Shown here in pieces: positions 49,382 to 58,203 of a stretch of 64,000 nt of DNA. Origin of the DNA: Phycisphaerae bacterium. Lineage in GTDB: Bacteria > Planctomycetota > Phycisphaerae > Phycisphaerales > SM1A02. The stretch is taken from NCBI GenBank assembly GCA_016795065.1, contig JAEUIU010000002.1, forward strand, positions 62,001-126,000. The letters are read 5' to 3'. The notes under the pieces were generated by a model. That model was not told where the DNA came from and made no database searches. It saw nothing but the letters and a program-made list of their open reading frames with translations. Numbering within the stretch: the stretch's first letter is position 1; every line of letters begins with the position of its first letter. The translations under genes and the position numbers were made by a program.

Positions 49382-50278
49382 TTACTGGCCGCGGTGGGCG
49401 ACAGCACGCTGACCGACCGAAACAGAGCGACCGGCGTTGACGAAGCTGGCGACACCGGTCGATCGGTTGACGTCGACCTTGATGATGCGGATGTCGGCGA
49501 CGTAGCTGGAGCCTTCGCTGACAACGAGGGTCCAACCCTCCTGCACGCCATCACGAGTACCGACGTTGATCTCGACCAGCACCTGATCGTTGGCGGTGGT
49601 CACGTTCTGGACGGTGGCGGTCAGGTCGCGGGTAGCCGGCACGCGGCCGGAATCGTCAACGATCCCGACGCCGACACTGCCGGCGATCTCGCCGTACATG
49701 GCGATGTACTTCGCGACGCGCGACTCGGATGCGACCTTCTCCTCGCGGACCTTCTGGAGTTCCTCCTGAAGGGCCTTGCGGGAAGCGTCGGCCACCTCGA
49801 GCTGCGACTGAAGGGTGCTCACCGCTTCGTCGAGCTCAATGACACTCTTCTCGGAAGCGAGGACCTTCTCGCGAAGGTCGCGCACTTCCTTGACCAACGC
49901 CTCGTTGGTGGTCGCCGACTGCTTGCCAGCCTGGGCCATGATCTCGAGGTTCGAGTTGATGCTGGCCTGGAGTGTTGCGGCGCTCTTGAGTTCGCCCTGC
50001 ACCTTGCGGAGCTCGGCGCCCTTGAGGTCGCCGTCGCGGCGAAGCGTAGCGATGGTGCCGTTCAGCTCGGTGATCTGGTTGGTGTAGCTCGCCTCGAGGG
50101 CGGCCTTCTGCGACTCCAGCGCGGCGGCCTTCGCATTCGCGCTGGCCGCTTGCGACTGCTCGCCCATCCAGAGTTCCTTGTACTTGCCCTCGTTCGTCGA
50201 GCGGACCGCCACGAGTGGCACAATGGCCAGAGCCAAGAGCGTGACGAGCACGATGAAGATCTTCGTCAGAACGTGCAC
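49382..50278 (-). CDS. Membrane-anchored coiled-coil protein
   Basis: A 298-residue protein. It begins with a TM helix (IFIVLVTLLALAIVPLVAV), then a long coiled coil (about 40-200: ALESQKAALEASYTNQITELNGTIATL, ALVKEVRDLREKVLASEKSVIELDEAV) and a beta domain with VEINVGTRDGVQEGWTLVVSEG and VADIRIIKVDVNRSTGVAS, recalling the MreC/FlgT-type small barrels. GTG 50278 has AGGAAGG about ten bases upstream. It lies upstream of mreB on the same strand; a role in the envelope is inferred. Confidence 0.75.
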   Translation of the reverse strand: MHVLTKIFIVLVTLLALAIVPLVAVRSTNEGKYKELWMGEQSQAASANAKAAALESQKAALEASYTNQITELNGTIATLRRDGDLKGAELRKVQGELKSAATLQASINSNLEIMAQAGKQSATTNEALVKEVRDLREKVLASEKSVIELDEAVSTLQSQLEVADASRKALQEELQKVREEKVASESRVAKYIAMYGEIAGSVGVGIVDDSGRVPATRDLTATVQNVTTANDQVLVEINVGTRDGVQEGWTLVVSEGSSYVADIRIIKVDVNRSTGVASFVNAGRSVSVGQRAVAHRGQ

Positions 50279-50635
50279 GGGGTCGTACCTTCCTCAGGAG
50301 AGGGCCCGCAACCGCAGGCCCCAAGGTGAACAAAGAAGTGATTCAGACGTGTATCGGGAACGCGAACCGAGGGGTCAGCACCGCAAATCGGGGTCATACC
50401 TCTGGGCATCGCCTCGGCATCGGCCATCAACTGCTTATGAGCCAACGCGAGAGTCGAAGTTTGTAACCGTGGCGGTCGCTGGTGTCAACGCTCGATGTAC
50501 GCATCGTGAGGGAGAAAGGCTGCATATTCACCGCTGCGCACGAACGATCCGGCATGCGGGACCTTCCTCAGGAAGCCACCCGATACATCCAACGGCCCTG
50601 CCATCGCGCGTTGACAATCGACGACCCTCAACGCG
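50279..50635. other. Intergenic region before the coiled-coil gene
   Basis: About 360 bp on the 5' side of the coiled-coil gene and the 3' side of the HEAT lipoprotein gene. Apart from the Shine-Dalgarno of the former (near 50288-50294) nothing is recognised. Confidence 0.4.
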
Positions 50636-51886
50636 TCAGAAGCGTTGGGGTGGCGGCGACGACATCCACGCTCGCTCACCGGTGGTCAGGCTCAGGATCG
50701 CGCTCGCCGCAGCCACCCGAACCTCGGCGTCCCCATCGCGAAGGAGTCCATCAAGCCAGACCAGTGCGCCTTGCGAGCCGGTGGCCGCAAGGGCAAGGCA
50801 CGTCTGGGCCCGAATGGCCGAAGAGCGGGACTGGACGAAGGGCCGGAGAATGGGGAGCAGCCGATCGCCGTCGACTCCCACATTGCCGAGGGCCTCAAGA
50901 GCGGCCAAGCGGACTTCCGAGGGACGGGCGGACTCTCGTTCGGCCTCGATGAGCCGCTGGAGCATGGGCCGAGAGTGGGCATCCTTGAGACGTCCGATCA
51001 TCTGGCAGGCCAGTGCGGTGACTTCCGACTGCTCCATCGGGGCAAAAAGGGCCGCCCGAATGGGCTCCAGATCATCGGACCGACCGAGTCTCACCAAACA
51101 CTCCGCTGCCTGAAGGTCGACGACCTTGACCCGAGCCGGGTCTGCCCGGTCAAATCCCCCGCCGATCGACTCGCGCACCAGCGGGATGGCCGAAGGGTTG
51201 CCGATGACCCCAAGAGCCAGATAGGCGTTGGCCCGCACCTCGGGGTTGTCAGAACGGACCATTGCCGCAAGGGGCGAGAGATCAGGATTGCGACCGCAGG
51301 CGGCGAGAGCCGCCAAGGCCGCGGCCCGAACTGAGTCGGAGGAGTCGCTCAAGAGGGGCTCGACCAGATGGGCCAGTTCGGTCCGCCGGGTCTTGGCAAT
51401 GGCCATCGCGGCGACGAAGCGGACGCCGCGGTTGCTATCGATCAAACCACGTCCGACGACACTGTCCAGCTCCGCCGGCGCGGAGAGAAGAGCCTCGATC
51501 GCGTGGGCCCGAAGGATGGCGGAGTTGCTCGCGCTCGCCCCACGGGCAACTTCCAAAGCCTCGTGACGCATCGCCCCGGGGTCGAGTTGTCCCGCTCGCT
51601 GGGCGAGATCGCGGCGCGTTCCCTCCTCACCGGAGCGGGAGGCCGGTCGCGCTAGGACATGCTCGTCGCCTGAGTGAGACGGCGTTGGAATCTCCGAATC
51701 GGAGGTGACGTCGCCCGAGGCAGACTGGGCCTTTGTGCTCCAGGCTGTGCCATCCGAGCGCTGGGCCGCGCCGCAACCGCCAAAGGGAGTTACAGCGACA
51801 CCGATCAGGGCTGCCATGGCGCAACCCCCTACCAACCGGCAAGTCGTCACGGAAACGGGCAGACGTGCATCCTGGGTCATGTGCAT
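50636..51886 (-). CDS. HEAT-repeat lipoprotein
   Basis: A 416-residue protein from ATG 51886 (or Met at 51880). A hydrophobic stretch ends in FGGC, a possible lipobox. From about residue 100 there are seven or eight HEAT/ARM-like repeats (RAHAIEALLSAPAELD, VRFVAAMAIAKTRRTELAHLV, VRAAALAALAACGRNPDL, VRANAYLALGVIGNPSAIPLV, VRLAALEALGNVGVDGDRLLPIL). A purine-rich AAAGGA sits upstream. Such proteins act as scaffolds; the partner is unknown. It lies 64 bp after lnt on the same strand. Confidence 0.8.
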   Translation of the reverse strand: MHMTQDARLPVSVTTCRLVGGCAMAALIGVAVTPFGGCGAAQRSDGTAWSTKAQSASGDVTSDSEIPTPSHSGDEHVLARPASRSGEEGTRRDLAQRAGQLDPGAMRHEALEVARGASASNSAILRAHAIEALLSAPAELDSVVGRGLIDSNRGVRFVAAMAIAKTRRTELAHLVEPLLSDSSDSVRAAALAALAACGRNPDLSPLAAMVRSDNPEVRANAYLALGVIGNPSAIPLVRESIGGGFDRADPARVKVVDLQAAECLVRLGRSDDLEPIRAALFAPMEQSEVTALACQMIGRLKDAHSRPMLQRLIEAERESARPSEVRLAALEALGNVGVDGDRLLPILRPFVQSRSSAIRAQTCLALAATGSQGALVWLDGLLRDGDAEVRVAAASAILSLTTGERAWMSSPPPQRF

Positions 51887-51950
51887 CCGAGCATCCTTTC
51901 TCGGGGAGGTTCTTCCGACCGAGTCGTCTGGTGTTGGGTTCGCGGTCGTG

Positions 51951-53741
51951 TCAAGGGCGCTTTGTAACCGGAGGCGATTCGCCGACGATTCGGCCCCGAG
52001 GGGCAATCATGAGAAGAATCGAAGTCGCCAGCAGCATCGACCACGGCCAGACGTCGCCCATCATGCCGTAGATCGTGCTTCGGGTGGTCAACTTCGCCGA
52101 CATGGTCCGGACCATCGTACCGGTCGCCTTCTCGTGCGGAAGACCGATCCGATCAGAGATCCGGCCCGACCATTCAATGACCACGCTGTGACCGGTGTTG
52201 GCGCACCGGATTATCGGCACGCCGAGTTCGATCGAACGAATCCTGGCGTGGAGGACATGGTGCTCCCGCCCGTCGTCACTCCAGCCGAACCAGCCGTCGT
52301 TACTCAGGTTCACCATGAGGTCGGCCGCCCGTTCGCCGTTCGCGTAGCAGAGCTCGCGGCAAACCGAGGCGATGGTGTCCTCGAAGCAGATCGGGGTCAC
52401 GATCCGCAGCGGGGCTCCGGGACGGCGGGCCCACGGCACAGCGAACCGGACGGCGTCAACCCCGGGCTCCAGATCGAAGGTCATTCCGGGGGCACTCAGC
52501 GAGAGGAGTTGCTTTTCCAGCCATTCCCAGCGGGAGATGAGGGGCATGACCTCACCGAAGGGCGTCAACACCAGCTTGTCATAGCGGCGGTATGGTGGCG
52601 GGCCGTTGATCAGGTAGGCGCTGTTGTAGTGGGTGTCCCACAGCCAACGCTCCTTCTCCGGATCGGGTCGCAGGCCCAGGTAGACCGGCGCCCCCACCAC
52701 GACCGGTACGGCGAGACGCTCCTGCATGAGGGCGAGGCTGTCGGCGTAGATGGCTCCTGGGTAATAGCGGCCCTTGGTCAACATCGCGAGGGTCGCCGGC
52801 TCCAGGCCAAAACCAGGGACCATGGTCTCGGGCCAAACCACCAGATCAATCGTTCCGCCTTCGCTTCGGTGCGCCGAGGCCCCAGCCAGGGTCTCCCGCA
52901 CATAGCCGGCGAAGTCTCGCTCCTGATCCTCGCGCGACCACTCGTTCTTGTTCGAGACGGAGAGATCGGTCTGCACCACCAGAACGGCCGGACCCTCGGT
53001 CGCGGCGGTGGCCTCCAGCACCATCCAGCCATAGACCAAGTTCGCGGCCTGAACGGCCATCACCGCGATCGTGGCAAGAACTCGCGTCCGGCGCGGTGAG
53101 CCGGCGGTGCTCGCCTGGCTCCGGGCGATGCCGCTCCAGTCGATGAGCAGCCCGGCGACGCTTGCGGCAATCGCAGACAGGAACGGCAGGCCGAAGATCG
53201 ACGCCGATTGGGCGAGCAGTCCATCCCCCTCCGCCGGACCGATGAGTCCCAGTCCCAGCGGGTACCAGGGATAGCCGCCCAAAACCAGCGTCGTTCGTAG
53301 GTACTCGCAAGCCGTCCAGACCACCGGTACGACCAACGCCATCGGAACGCGGCCCGTCGCGATAGGCGTCCATCGGGCGATGCGACGAAGGACGACGGCA
53401 AAGAGGGCGACGTAGACAGCGCAGTACAGCACCAACAGAGCCATCCCGGGTGGGGTCAATTGCACCATCCAATGCTGCACCCACAGCCAGCCCGGAATCT
53501 GGGTGAGCAGGACGAGCAGGGCCGCCCGCCACGCCGAGTTCGCCCGTAGCGAGATCACGGCAACCGGTACTGCCGCCACGAACACGCACCACCAGAGGTT
53601 CCACGGCGGCCAGATCGCGGCGAAGAGCACCGATCCGATCAGGCCCAGCGCACAGAGTCCCACGCCTTTTGAAGACAACGCCCTCGGCGATGCGTCGCGA
53701 CGGCCATCACCTTCGGCATCAGCAGCCTTACTTGCCCGCAT
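51951..53741 (-). CDS. lnt: Apolipoprotein N-acyltransferase
   Basis: A 596-residue membrane enzyme adding the third acyl chain to lipoproteins. About seven or eight N-terminal hydrophobic helices precede a nitrilase-like domain with the E-K-C triad: LVVWPETMVPG (Glu), YRRYDKLVLTPFGE (Lys) and IVTPICFEDTI (Cys), then MVNLSNDGWFG and H-A-R-I-R-S-I-E-L-G-V-P-I-I-R. A further TM helix lies near the C-terminus. The start overlaps accD by 14 bp. Its presence supports a diderm envelope, matching the lipoproteins in the window. Confidence 0.95.
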   Translation of the reverse strand: MRASKAADAEGDGRRDASPRALSSKGVGLCALGLIGSVLFAAIWPPWNLWWCVFVAAVPVAVISLRANSAWRAALLVLLTQIPGWLWVQHWMVQLTPPGMALLVLYCAVYVALFAVVLRRIARWTPIATGRVPMALVVPVVWTACEYLRTTLVLGGYPWYPLGLGLIGPAEGDGLLAQSASIFGLPFLSAIAASVAGLLIDWSGIARSQASTAGSPRRTRVLATIAVMAVQAANLVYGWMVLEATAATEGPAVLVVQTDLSVSNKNEWSREDQERDFAGYVRETLAGASAHRSEGGTIDLVVWPETMVPGFGLEPATLAMLTKGRYYPGAIYADSLALMQERLAVPVVVGAPVYLGLRPDPEKERWLWDTHYNSAYLINGPPPYRRYDKLVLTPFGEVMPLISRWEWLEKQLLSLSAPGMTFDLEPGVDAVRFAVPWARRPGAPLRIVTPICFEDTIASVCRELCYANGERAADLMVNLSNDGWFGWSDDGREHHVLHARIRSIELGVPIIRCANTGHSVVIEWSGRISDRIGLPHEKATGTMVRTMSAKLTTRSTIYGMMGDVWPWSMLLATSILLMIAPRGRIVGESPPVTKRP

Positions 53742-54609
53742 AGTCGATCACGCGGCTGATCTCACTGCGGAGGTCCTTGCGGTGCACGATGCGGTCGACG
53801 AAACCGGCGTCGAGGAGAAACTCGGCGGTCTGGAAGCCCGGAGGCAACTCCTGACGGATCGTCTGGGCGATGACGCGCGGGCCGGCGAATCCGATGAGCG
53901 CCTTCGGTTCGGCCAGAATCACGTCACCGAGCATCGCAAAGCTCGCCGTCACGCCACCGGTGGTTGGATCGGCAAGTACCGAGATATAGAGCCCCTTGGC
54001 CTCGTGGAACCGGGCGAGCGCTGCGCTGGTCTTGGCCATCTGCATGAGCGAGAAGCCCGACTCCTGCATGCGAGCGCCGCCCGAGCAGCACACAATCACC
54101 AACGGCAGGTCCGCGTCCATCGCCCGCTCGACCGATTGGGTGATCTTCTCGCCCACGACTGATCCCATCGAGCCGCCGAAGAACTTGAAGTCCATACAGG
54201 CGAGAACCACCCTGCGGCCCTTGATGAAACCGAAGCCCGTCTGCATCGCGTCGTTGACGCCGGTCTTCCGCTGTGTGTCTCGGATGCGCTGGATGTAGGG
54301 CTTCTCGTCAATGAAGCCCAGCGGATCGGCCGGCGACATGTCTTGGTTGAATGGTTCGAAGGAACCCGGGTCGGTGAGTTGCTCAACCCGTTGCGCTCCG
54401 GAGACCCGCATGTGGTGTTGGCACTTCGGGCAGACCATCAGGTTCGCTTCGACCGACTTCTTGAAGACGGTCTCAGCGCAGCCTGGGCATTTGATCCAGA
54501 GTCCCTCAGGCACGCCCTTCTTTTCGGTCACGTCGCCGTTGGTGCGGCCCATGTCGTCGGGGAGCGACGCGGGAGCAGGCACGGGAGTGGATGCAGGAAG
54601 GCTCGTCAT
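53728..54609 (-). CDS. accD: Acetyl-CoA carboxylase carboxyltransferase subunit beta
   Basis: A 293-residue protein. The N-terminal zinc ribbon (KCPGCAETVFKKSVEANLMVCPKCQHHMR) and the crotonase-like core (ACMDFKFFGGSMGSVVGEK, VCCSGGARMQESGFSLMQM, DPTTGGVTASFAMLGDV, GFAGPRVIAQT) define AccD. It transfers carboxyl from biotin to acetyl-CoA in fatty acid synthesis. Its stop region overlaps the lnt start. Confidence 0.97.
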   Translation of the reverse strand: MTSLPASTPVPAPASLPDDMGRTNGDVTEKKGVPEGLWIKCPGCAETVFKKSVEANLMVCPKCQHHMRVSGAQRVEQLTDPGSFEPFNQDMSPADPLGFIDEKPYIQRIRDTQRKTGVNDAMQTGFGFIKGRRVVLACMDFKFFGGSMGSVVGEKITQSVERAMDADLPLVIVCCSGGARMQESGFSLMQMAKTSAALARFHEAKGLYISVLADPTTGGVTASFAMLGDVILAEPKALIGFAGPRVIAQTIRQELPPGFQTAEFLLDAGFVDRIVHRKDLRSEISRVIDYAGK

Positions 54610-54686
54610 GCGGGAACGCCAAGATCAGCGGCTCGCGAAGGTGCCGTCGCAACGGACCAAGGCGCGGCGCCACGTGCGGAAGTCTA

Positions 54687-55421
54687 TCAGGCCCCGCGCA
54701 GCGTCTGACTCCCGCGAAGCATCTGAATCTGGGTGCGGTAATCGCCCTTGGCGAAGATCGCCGTGGCGGCGACCAGCACGTCGCAGCCCGCGTCGCGGCA
54801 TCCGGCGACCGTCTCGGGAGCCACGCCGCCGTCAATTTCAAGCCGCTGATCGTCCCGAAGCTGACTCCGCAACGAGGCACACTTGGGAAGGACCTCCGGC
54901 ATGAACTTCTGCCCAGAGAAGCCGGGAAAGACGCTCATGCACAGGAGCATCTCGAACGCCCCGAGGAAGGGGAGCAGCCGCTCGATCGGCGTATCGGGGT
55001 TGAAGGCCAGACCTGCGGTCATGCCCAGCGAGCGGATCGTGTCCGCTAGCGGACGCGGATCGGGCAGAACTTCGATGTGCACCGTGCAGTGGTTGGCCCC
55101 CGCCTGACGAAAAGGCTTCACGAATTGGGCGGGGTCGGTGACCATCAAGTGCACATCGAGGAAGGCGTCGGGACAGGCCCGCCTGGTGGCCGCACAGATT
55201 GCCGGCCCCATGGAGAGGTTCGGCGCGAAATGCCCGTCCATGACATCGATATGCAGGAGGTCGGCACCGGCGTCGAGAACCGCCCGGCACTCCTCACCCA
55301 AGCGAGCGAAGTCCGCGGAAAGAATGCTCGGCGCAATCAGCGGCCGGTGCGGCGGATTCGACAGCAGGTCATGACGGGGAGCCACGCGGGAAATGGGCGG
55401 CGAAGAGGTCGTCGATGCCAT
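54687..55421 (-). CDS. rpe: Ribulose-phosphate 3-epimerase
   Basis: A 244-residue TIM barrel. APSILSADFARLGEE, LLHIDVMDGHFAPNLSMGP, FLDVHLMVTDP, LLCMSVFPGFSGQKF and LEIDGGVAPETV are the conserved metal-binding and catalytic segments. It interconverts ribulose 5-phosphate and xylulose 5-phosphate. A Pro/Ser-rich N-terminal extension of about 25 residues is present. TACGCT lies eight bases before the ATG. Confidence 0.97.
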   Translation of the reverse strand: MASTTSSPPISRVAPRHDLLSNPPHRPLIAPSILSADFARLGEECRAVLDAGADLLHIDVMDGHFAPNLSMGPAICAATRRACPDAFLDVHLMVTDPAQFVKPFRQAGANHCTVHIEVLPDPRPLADTIRSLGMTAGLAFNPDTPIERLLPFLGAFEMLLCMSVFPGFSGQKFMPEVLPKCASLRSQLRDDQRLEIDGGVAPETVAGCRDAGCDVLVAATAIFAKGDYRTQIQMLRGSQTLRGA

Positions 55422-55429
55422 GGATCGGC

Positions 55430-55435
55430 AGCGTA
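55430..55435 (-). promoter_or_regulatory. Candidate -10 (TACGCT) for rpe, leaderless
   Basis: TACGCT on the minus strand is eight bases before ATG 55421, with no Shine-Dalgarno. Confidence 0.35.
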
Positions 55436-55469
55436 CAGCGAGTCAGGTTTCGAAGCGGCTCGTAGCCGT

Positions 55470-56648
55470 TCAGGAGCCTGCGCCAGCCTTCGCCGCTTCC
55501 TTCTTGGCTTCGTTTCGGAACTGGTCGAGCTTGATCTTGTACGCCGGCTTGGCGGACTCGGGGGCGATCATCCACGCTTCCATCTGAAGCTCGACGGCGT
55601 CCTTGAGCTTGCCGGTGGCGAACTGGTAGGTGGCCAGCCGCGTCAGGATCGACGGATCCGCTGGCCGAGGTGCCGGAGCGGACATCGCGTACACGCGCTT
55701 CACAGCCTCTTCGGCCAAGGCGGTGTCTCGCTCCTTCAGGTCCGTATCGGTCACGATCATGACCGCCAGATCAATGAGCGCCGATGCGTTGTCGCCATAG
55801 CTGGAGAGGAACGACTTTCCGTACGCCGCGCCGTTCTTCGGGTCACGGGCCTCGGTCAGCATGAACTTGTACTTTTCCAAGGCGATGTTCGTGAAGAGGC
55901 TTGGGTTCACCGCAATCGCCGTGTCGTAGTGCATGTACGACTCGTTGTAGTTGCGGATTTTGCCAGCACGTCGGGCGGCCTCGAGGGCAGGACGGGCCTT
56001 CTCCTCGGAGATCGGATCGTACTTGTCGGACAGGACGAGATTGACAATGCGCGGCAGATCGATGTCGCCCGGATCACCGCCCCACACCAATCGTCGCTTC
56101 TTGTCGACGATGAAGAGGGCGAAGTCGCCGGATTGGCCGGTGGCCTTCATCCAAGCGTTCCAGCCCTTCTTTTCGACGTCAGCACCGACCGGGACGAGTT
56201 CCTGCTTCACGCCGCGGTTGGTGATGTAGGCCGTGGCTTCGTCGAGTTTCTCGCTGGTGAAGAACACCAGGTTGATCTGTCCCGCGTACTTGTCCTTGAT
56301 GTCCCAGAATTGGAGGAAGGCCTTGCGCGAGGCCTGGGCTTCGCTGCCCCAGAAAAGAATCGCATAGGCCTTGCCTTCGGCCCAGTCGGGCTGGACGTCC
56401 CCTGCCCACTTTCCTTCGAGGGTTGGCATCGGGTCGCCAAAGCGGAACTTCTTTTTCTTCTCTTCCTCTTGGGCCATGGCGGACGAGGTGGCCATGAAGG
56501 CTGAGCCAACCGTCGACACCAAGAGAAGTCCGGCGACGATGCGCCCGGCCAAGCCAAGCCAACGGGTCCGGCCCGATGCCCGGAAGGCGGGAGCGGCAGT
56601 TGGGAGTGACGGGCAGAGGGTCTCGCGAGTCATCGTGGAGTTCGGCAT
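55470..56648 (-). CDS. Secreted thioredoxin-fold protein lacking CxxC
   Basis: A 392-residue protein from ATG 56648 (56633 or 56672 also possible). The signal peptide (GLAGRIVAGLLLVSTVGSAFM...AMAQ) is clear. A TlpA-like segment follows: PMPTLEGKWAG, AYAILFWGSEAQASRKAFLQFWDI, where SEAQ replaces the redox CxxC. It continues LVFFTSEKLDEATAYI and FALFIVDKKRRLVWGGDPGDID. The C-terminal half is helical with TPR-like repeats. Redox activity is unlikely; it may be a structural or ligand-binding protein. Confidence 0.78.
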   Translation of the reverse strand: MPNSTMTRETLCPSLPTAAPAFRASGRTRWLGLAGRIVAGLLLVSTVGSAFMATSSAMAQEEEKKKKFRFGDPMPTLEGKWAGDVQPDWAEGKAYAILFWGSEAQASRKAFLQFWDIKDKYAGQINLVFFTSEKLDEATAYITNRGVKQELVPVGADVEKKGWNAWMKATGQSGDFALFIVDKKRRLVWGGDPGDIDLPRIVNLVLSDKYDPISEEKARPALEAARRAGKIRNYNESYMHYDTAIAVNPSLFTNIALEKYKFMLTEARDPKNGAAYGKSFLSSYGDNASALIDLAVMIVTDTDLKERDTALAEEAVKRVYAMSAPAPRPADPSILTRLATYQFATGKLKDAVELQMEAWMIAPESAKPAYKIKLDQFRNEAKKEAAKAGAGS

Positions 56649-56956
56649 GGAACTGGGCCTATGGAAGGGCATAGAGAGTGGTCCGCCTGGAAGACTTCGG
56701 ATTGCAGTTGACCCAAAAGGCAAGTCGAGGGTCGACGAGAAGGGCGACTGGATTGGGGCCGTCGTGACCGATTGCGTGGTCAGCCGCCTTGGATCACGCA
56801 AACTATATCGAGAGCCCTTGGTGCGGGACCCGACACCGTCAACTACGGAGAAATTCACGCTCAGTGCGGCGTCGCCACAAAAAGAGGATGACGCCCCATA
56901 GGTTTCAAGCCCGCGGCTCGGTTGGGAGGCCGTAGCGCGGCATGAGAGGGACAGAC
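56649..56956. other. Gap between pgk and the thioredoxin-fold gene
   Basis: About 310 bp. A TATAGT hexamer reads on the minus strand near 56804-56809 and could be a -10 for the downstream gene, with no matching -35. No gene is seen. Confidence 0.35.
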
Positions 56957-58186
56957 TCACGCAGCGTCCAGAGCGTCGAGGCAGACCAGGTGCTTGCCTT
57001 CCAGCACCTCCAGGCTGGCCCCACCGCCGGTCGAGACGTGACTGAACTTCTCGGCCAGCCCGAATTCTTCAAGACTCGCCGCCGTGTCACCGCCGCCGGC
57101 GATCGTGATCGTCCCCCGCCCCGTGGCCTCTGCCGCGGCTGCGGCAATGGCCCGCGTCCCAACATCAAACGGCTGGGTTTCGAAGGCACCCATCGGACCA
57201 TTCCACACCACGGTCTTCGACGCCCGAATGGCGTCTGCGAAGAGCTTCACGGTCGCCGGACCGATGTCTAGCCCCATCCAACCGTCGGGAATTGCGCCCG
57301 TGACGGTTCGGGTCGGCGTGCCCGCTTCGAGCTTCTGGCCGCACACATGGTCCACCGGGAGAAGGATCGAGCACGAGCCGCTTCGCGACGCGGCGAGGAT
57401 CCGCTTCGCCTCCTCGAGGAAATCGTCTTGGACCAGGCTCGACCCGACAGAAACGCCTTGGGCCTTGAGGAGCGTGTAGGCCATCGCTCCACCGACGATG
57501 AGGGTGTCCACCTTTTTCATGAGGTTCGAGATCGCAGCGAGCTTGTCGGCGATCTTCGCACCACCGAGGATCGCAACGAACGGGCGGGCCGGCGACTCGA
57601 GCCGGGCCATGAGGTACTCCAACTCGGCTGCCAGCAGGAACCCTGCGACGCAAGGCTTGGCCGGGGAGCCGCTCCGCATCGCCATCGGCACGGCGTACAT
57701 GCTGGCGTCGGCTCGGTGCGAGGTGCCGAACGCGTCGTTGCAGTAGATGTCACCGAACGCAGCGAGCTTGGCGGCGAAGGTCGGGTCGCCCTTCTTCTCG
57801 CCCTTCACGAAGCGGAGATTGTCCAACAGGACCACGCCGGAGTGAGGCATGGAGGCAACCGCCTTGGCGGCAGCGTCATCGACCGGGTCATTGGAAGGAA
57901 ACTGCACGCCGTGGGGAGCGTCAGCGCCGAGCAGTTGCTGAAGTCGCTCCGCAACCGCCTTCAAGGTGCCATCCGGCTCGAACCCCTTGCCCTCAGGGCG
58001 GCCAAGGTGGCTCATGAGGACGAGCTTTCCGCCGCGCGAAAGTACCGACTTCAGGGTCGGCAACGAGAGTCGGATCCGGCGGTCGTCGGTGATGGCGCCC
58101 TGGTCGTCGAGCGGGACATTGAAGTCGACCCGCACCAGCACGCGCTTTCCGGTCACCACCACGTTGTCGATGGTCTTCTTGAGCAT
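56957..58186 (-). CDS. pgk: Phosphoglycerate kinase
   Basis: A 409-residue glycolytic enzyme making ATP from 1,3-bisphosphoglycerate. GKRVLVRVDFNVPLDDQG, LMSHLGRPEGKG, VLLDNLRFVKGEKKGD, ILGGAKIADKLAAISNL, GPMGAFETQPFDVGT and IAGGGDTAASLEEFG match the family end to end. TATCAT is nine bases before the ATG. The divergent miaA frame starts 17 bp away. Confidence 0.98.
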   Translation of the reverse strand: MLKKTIDNVVVTGKRVLVRVDFNVPLDDQGAITDDRRIRLSLPTLKSVLSRGGKLVLMSHLGRPEGKGFEPDGTLKAVAERLQQLLGADAPHGVQFPSNDPVDDAAAKAVASMPHSGVVLLDNLRFVKGEKKGDPTFAAKLAAFGDIYCNDAFGTSHRADASMYAVPMAMRSGSPAKPCVAGFLLAAELEYLMARLESPARPFVAILGGAKIADKLAAISNLMKKVDTLIVGGAMAYTLLKAQGVSVGSSLVQDDFLEEAKRILAASRSGSCSILLPVDHVCGQKLEAGTPTRTVTGAIPDGWMGLDIGPATVKLFADAIRASKTVVWNGPMGAFETQPFDVGTRAIAAAAAEATGRGTITIAGGGDTAASLEEFGLAEKFSHVSTGGGASLEVLEGKHLVCLDALDAA

Positions 58187-58195
58187 GGGAGAGAG

Positions 58196-58201
58196 ATGAT
58201 A
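58196..58201 (-). promoter_or_regulatory. Candidate -10 (TATCAT) for pgk, leaderless
   Basis: On the minus strand TATCAT is nine bases before ATG 58186. It overlaps the start region of the divergent miaA frame. Confidence 0.5.
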
Positions 58202-58203
58202 CG

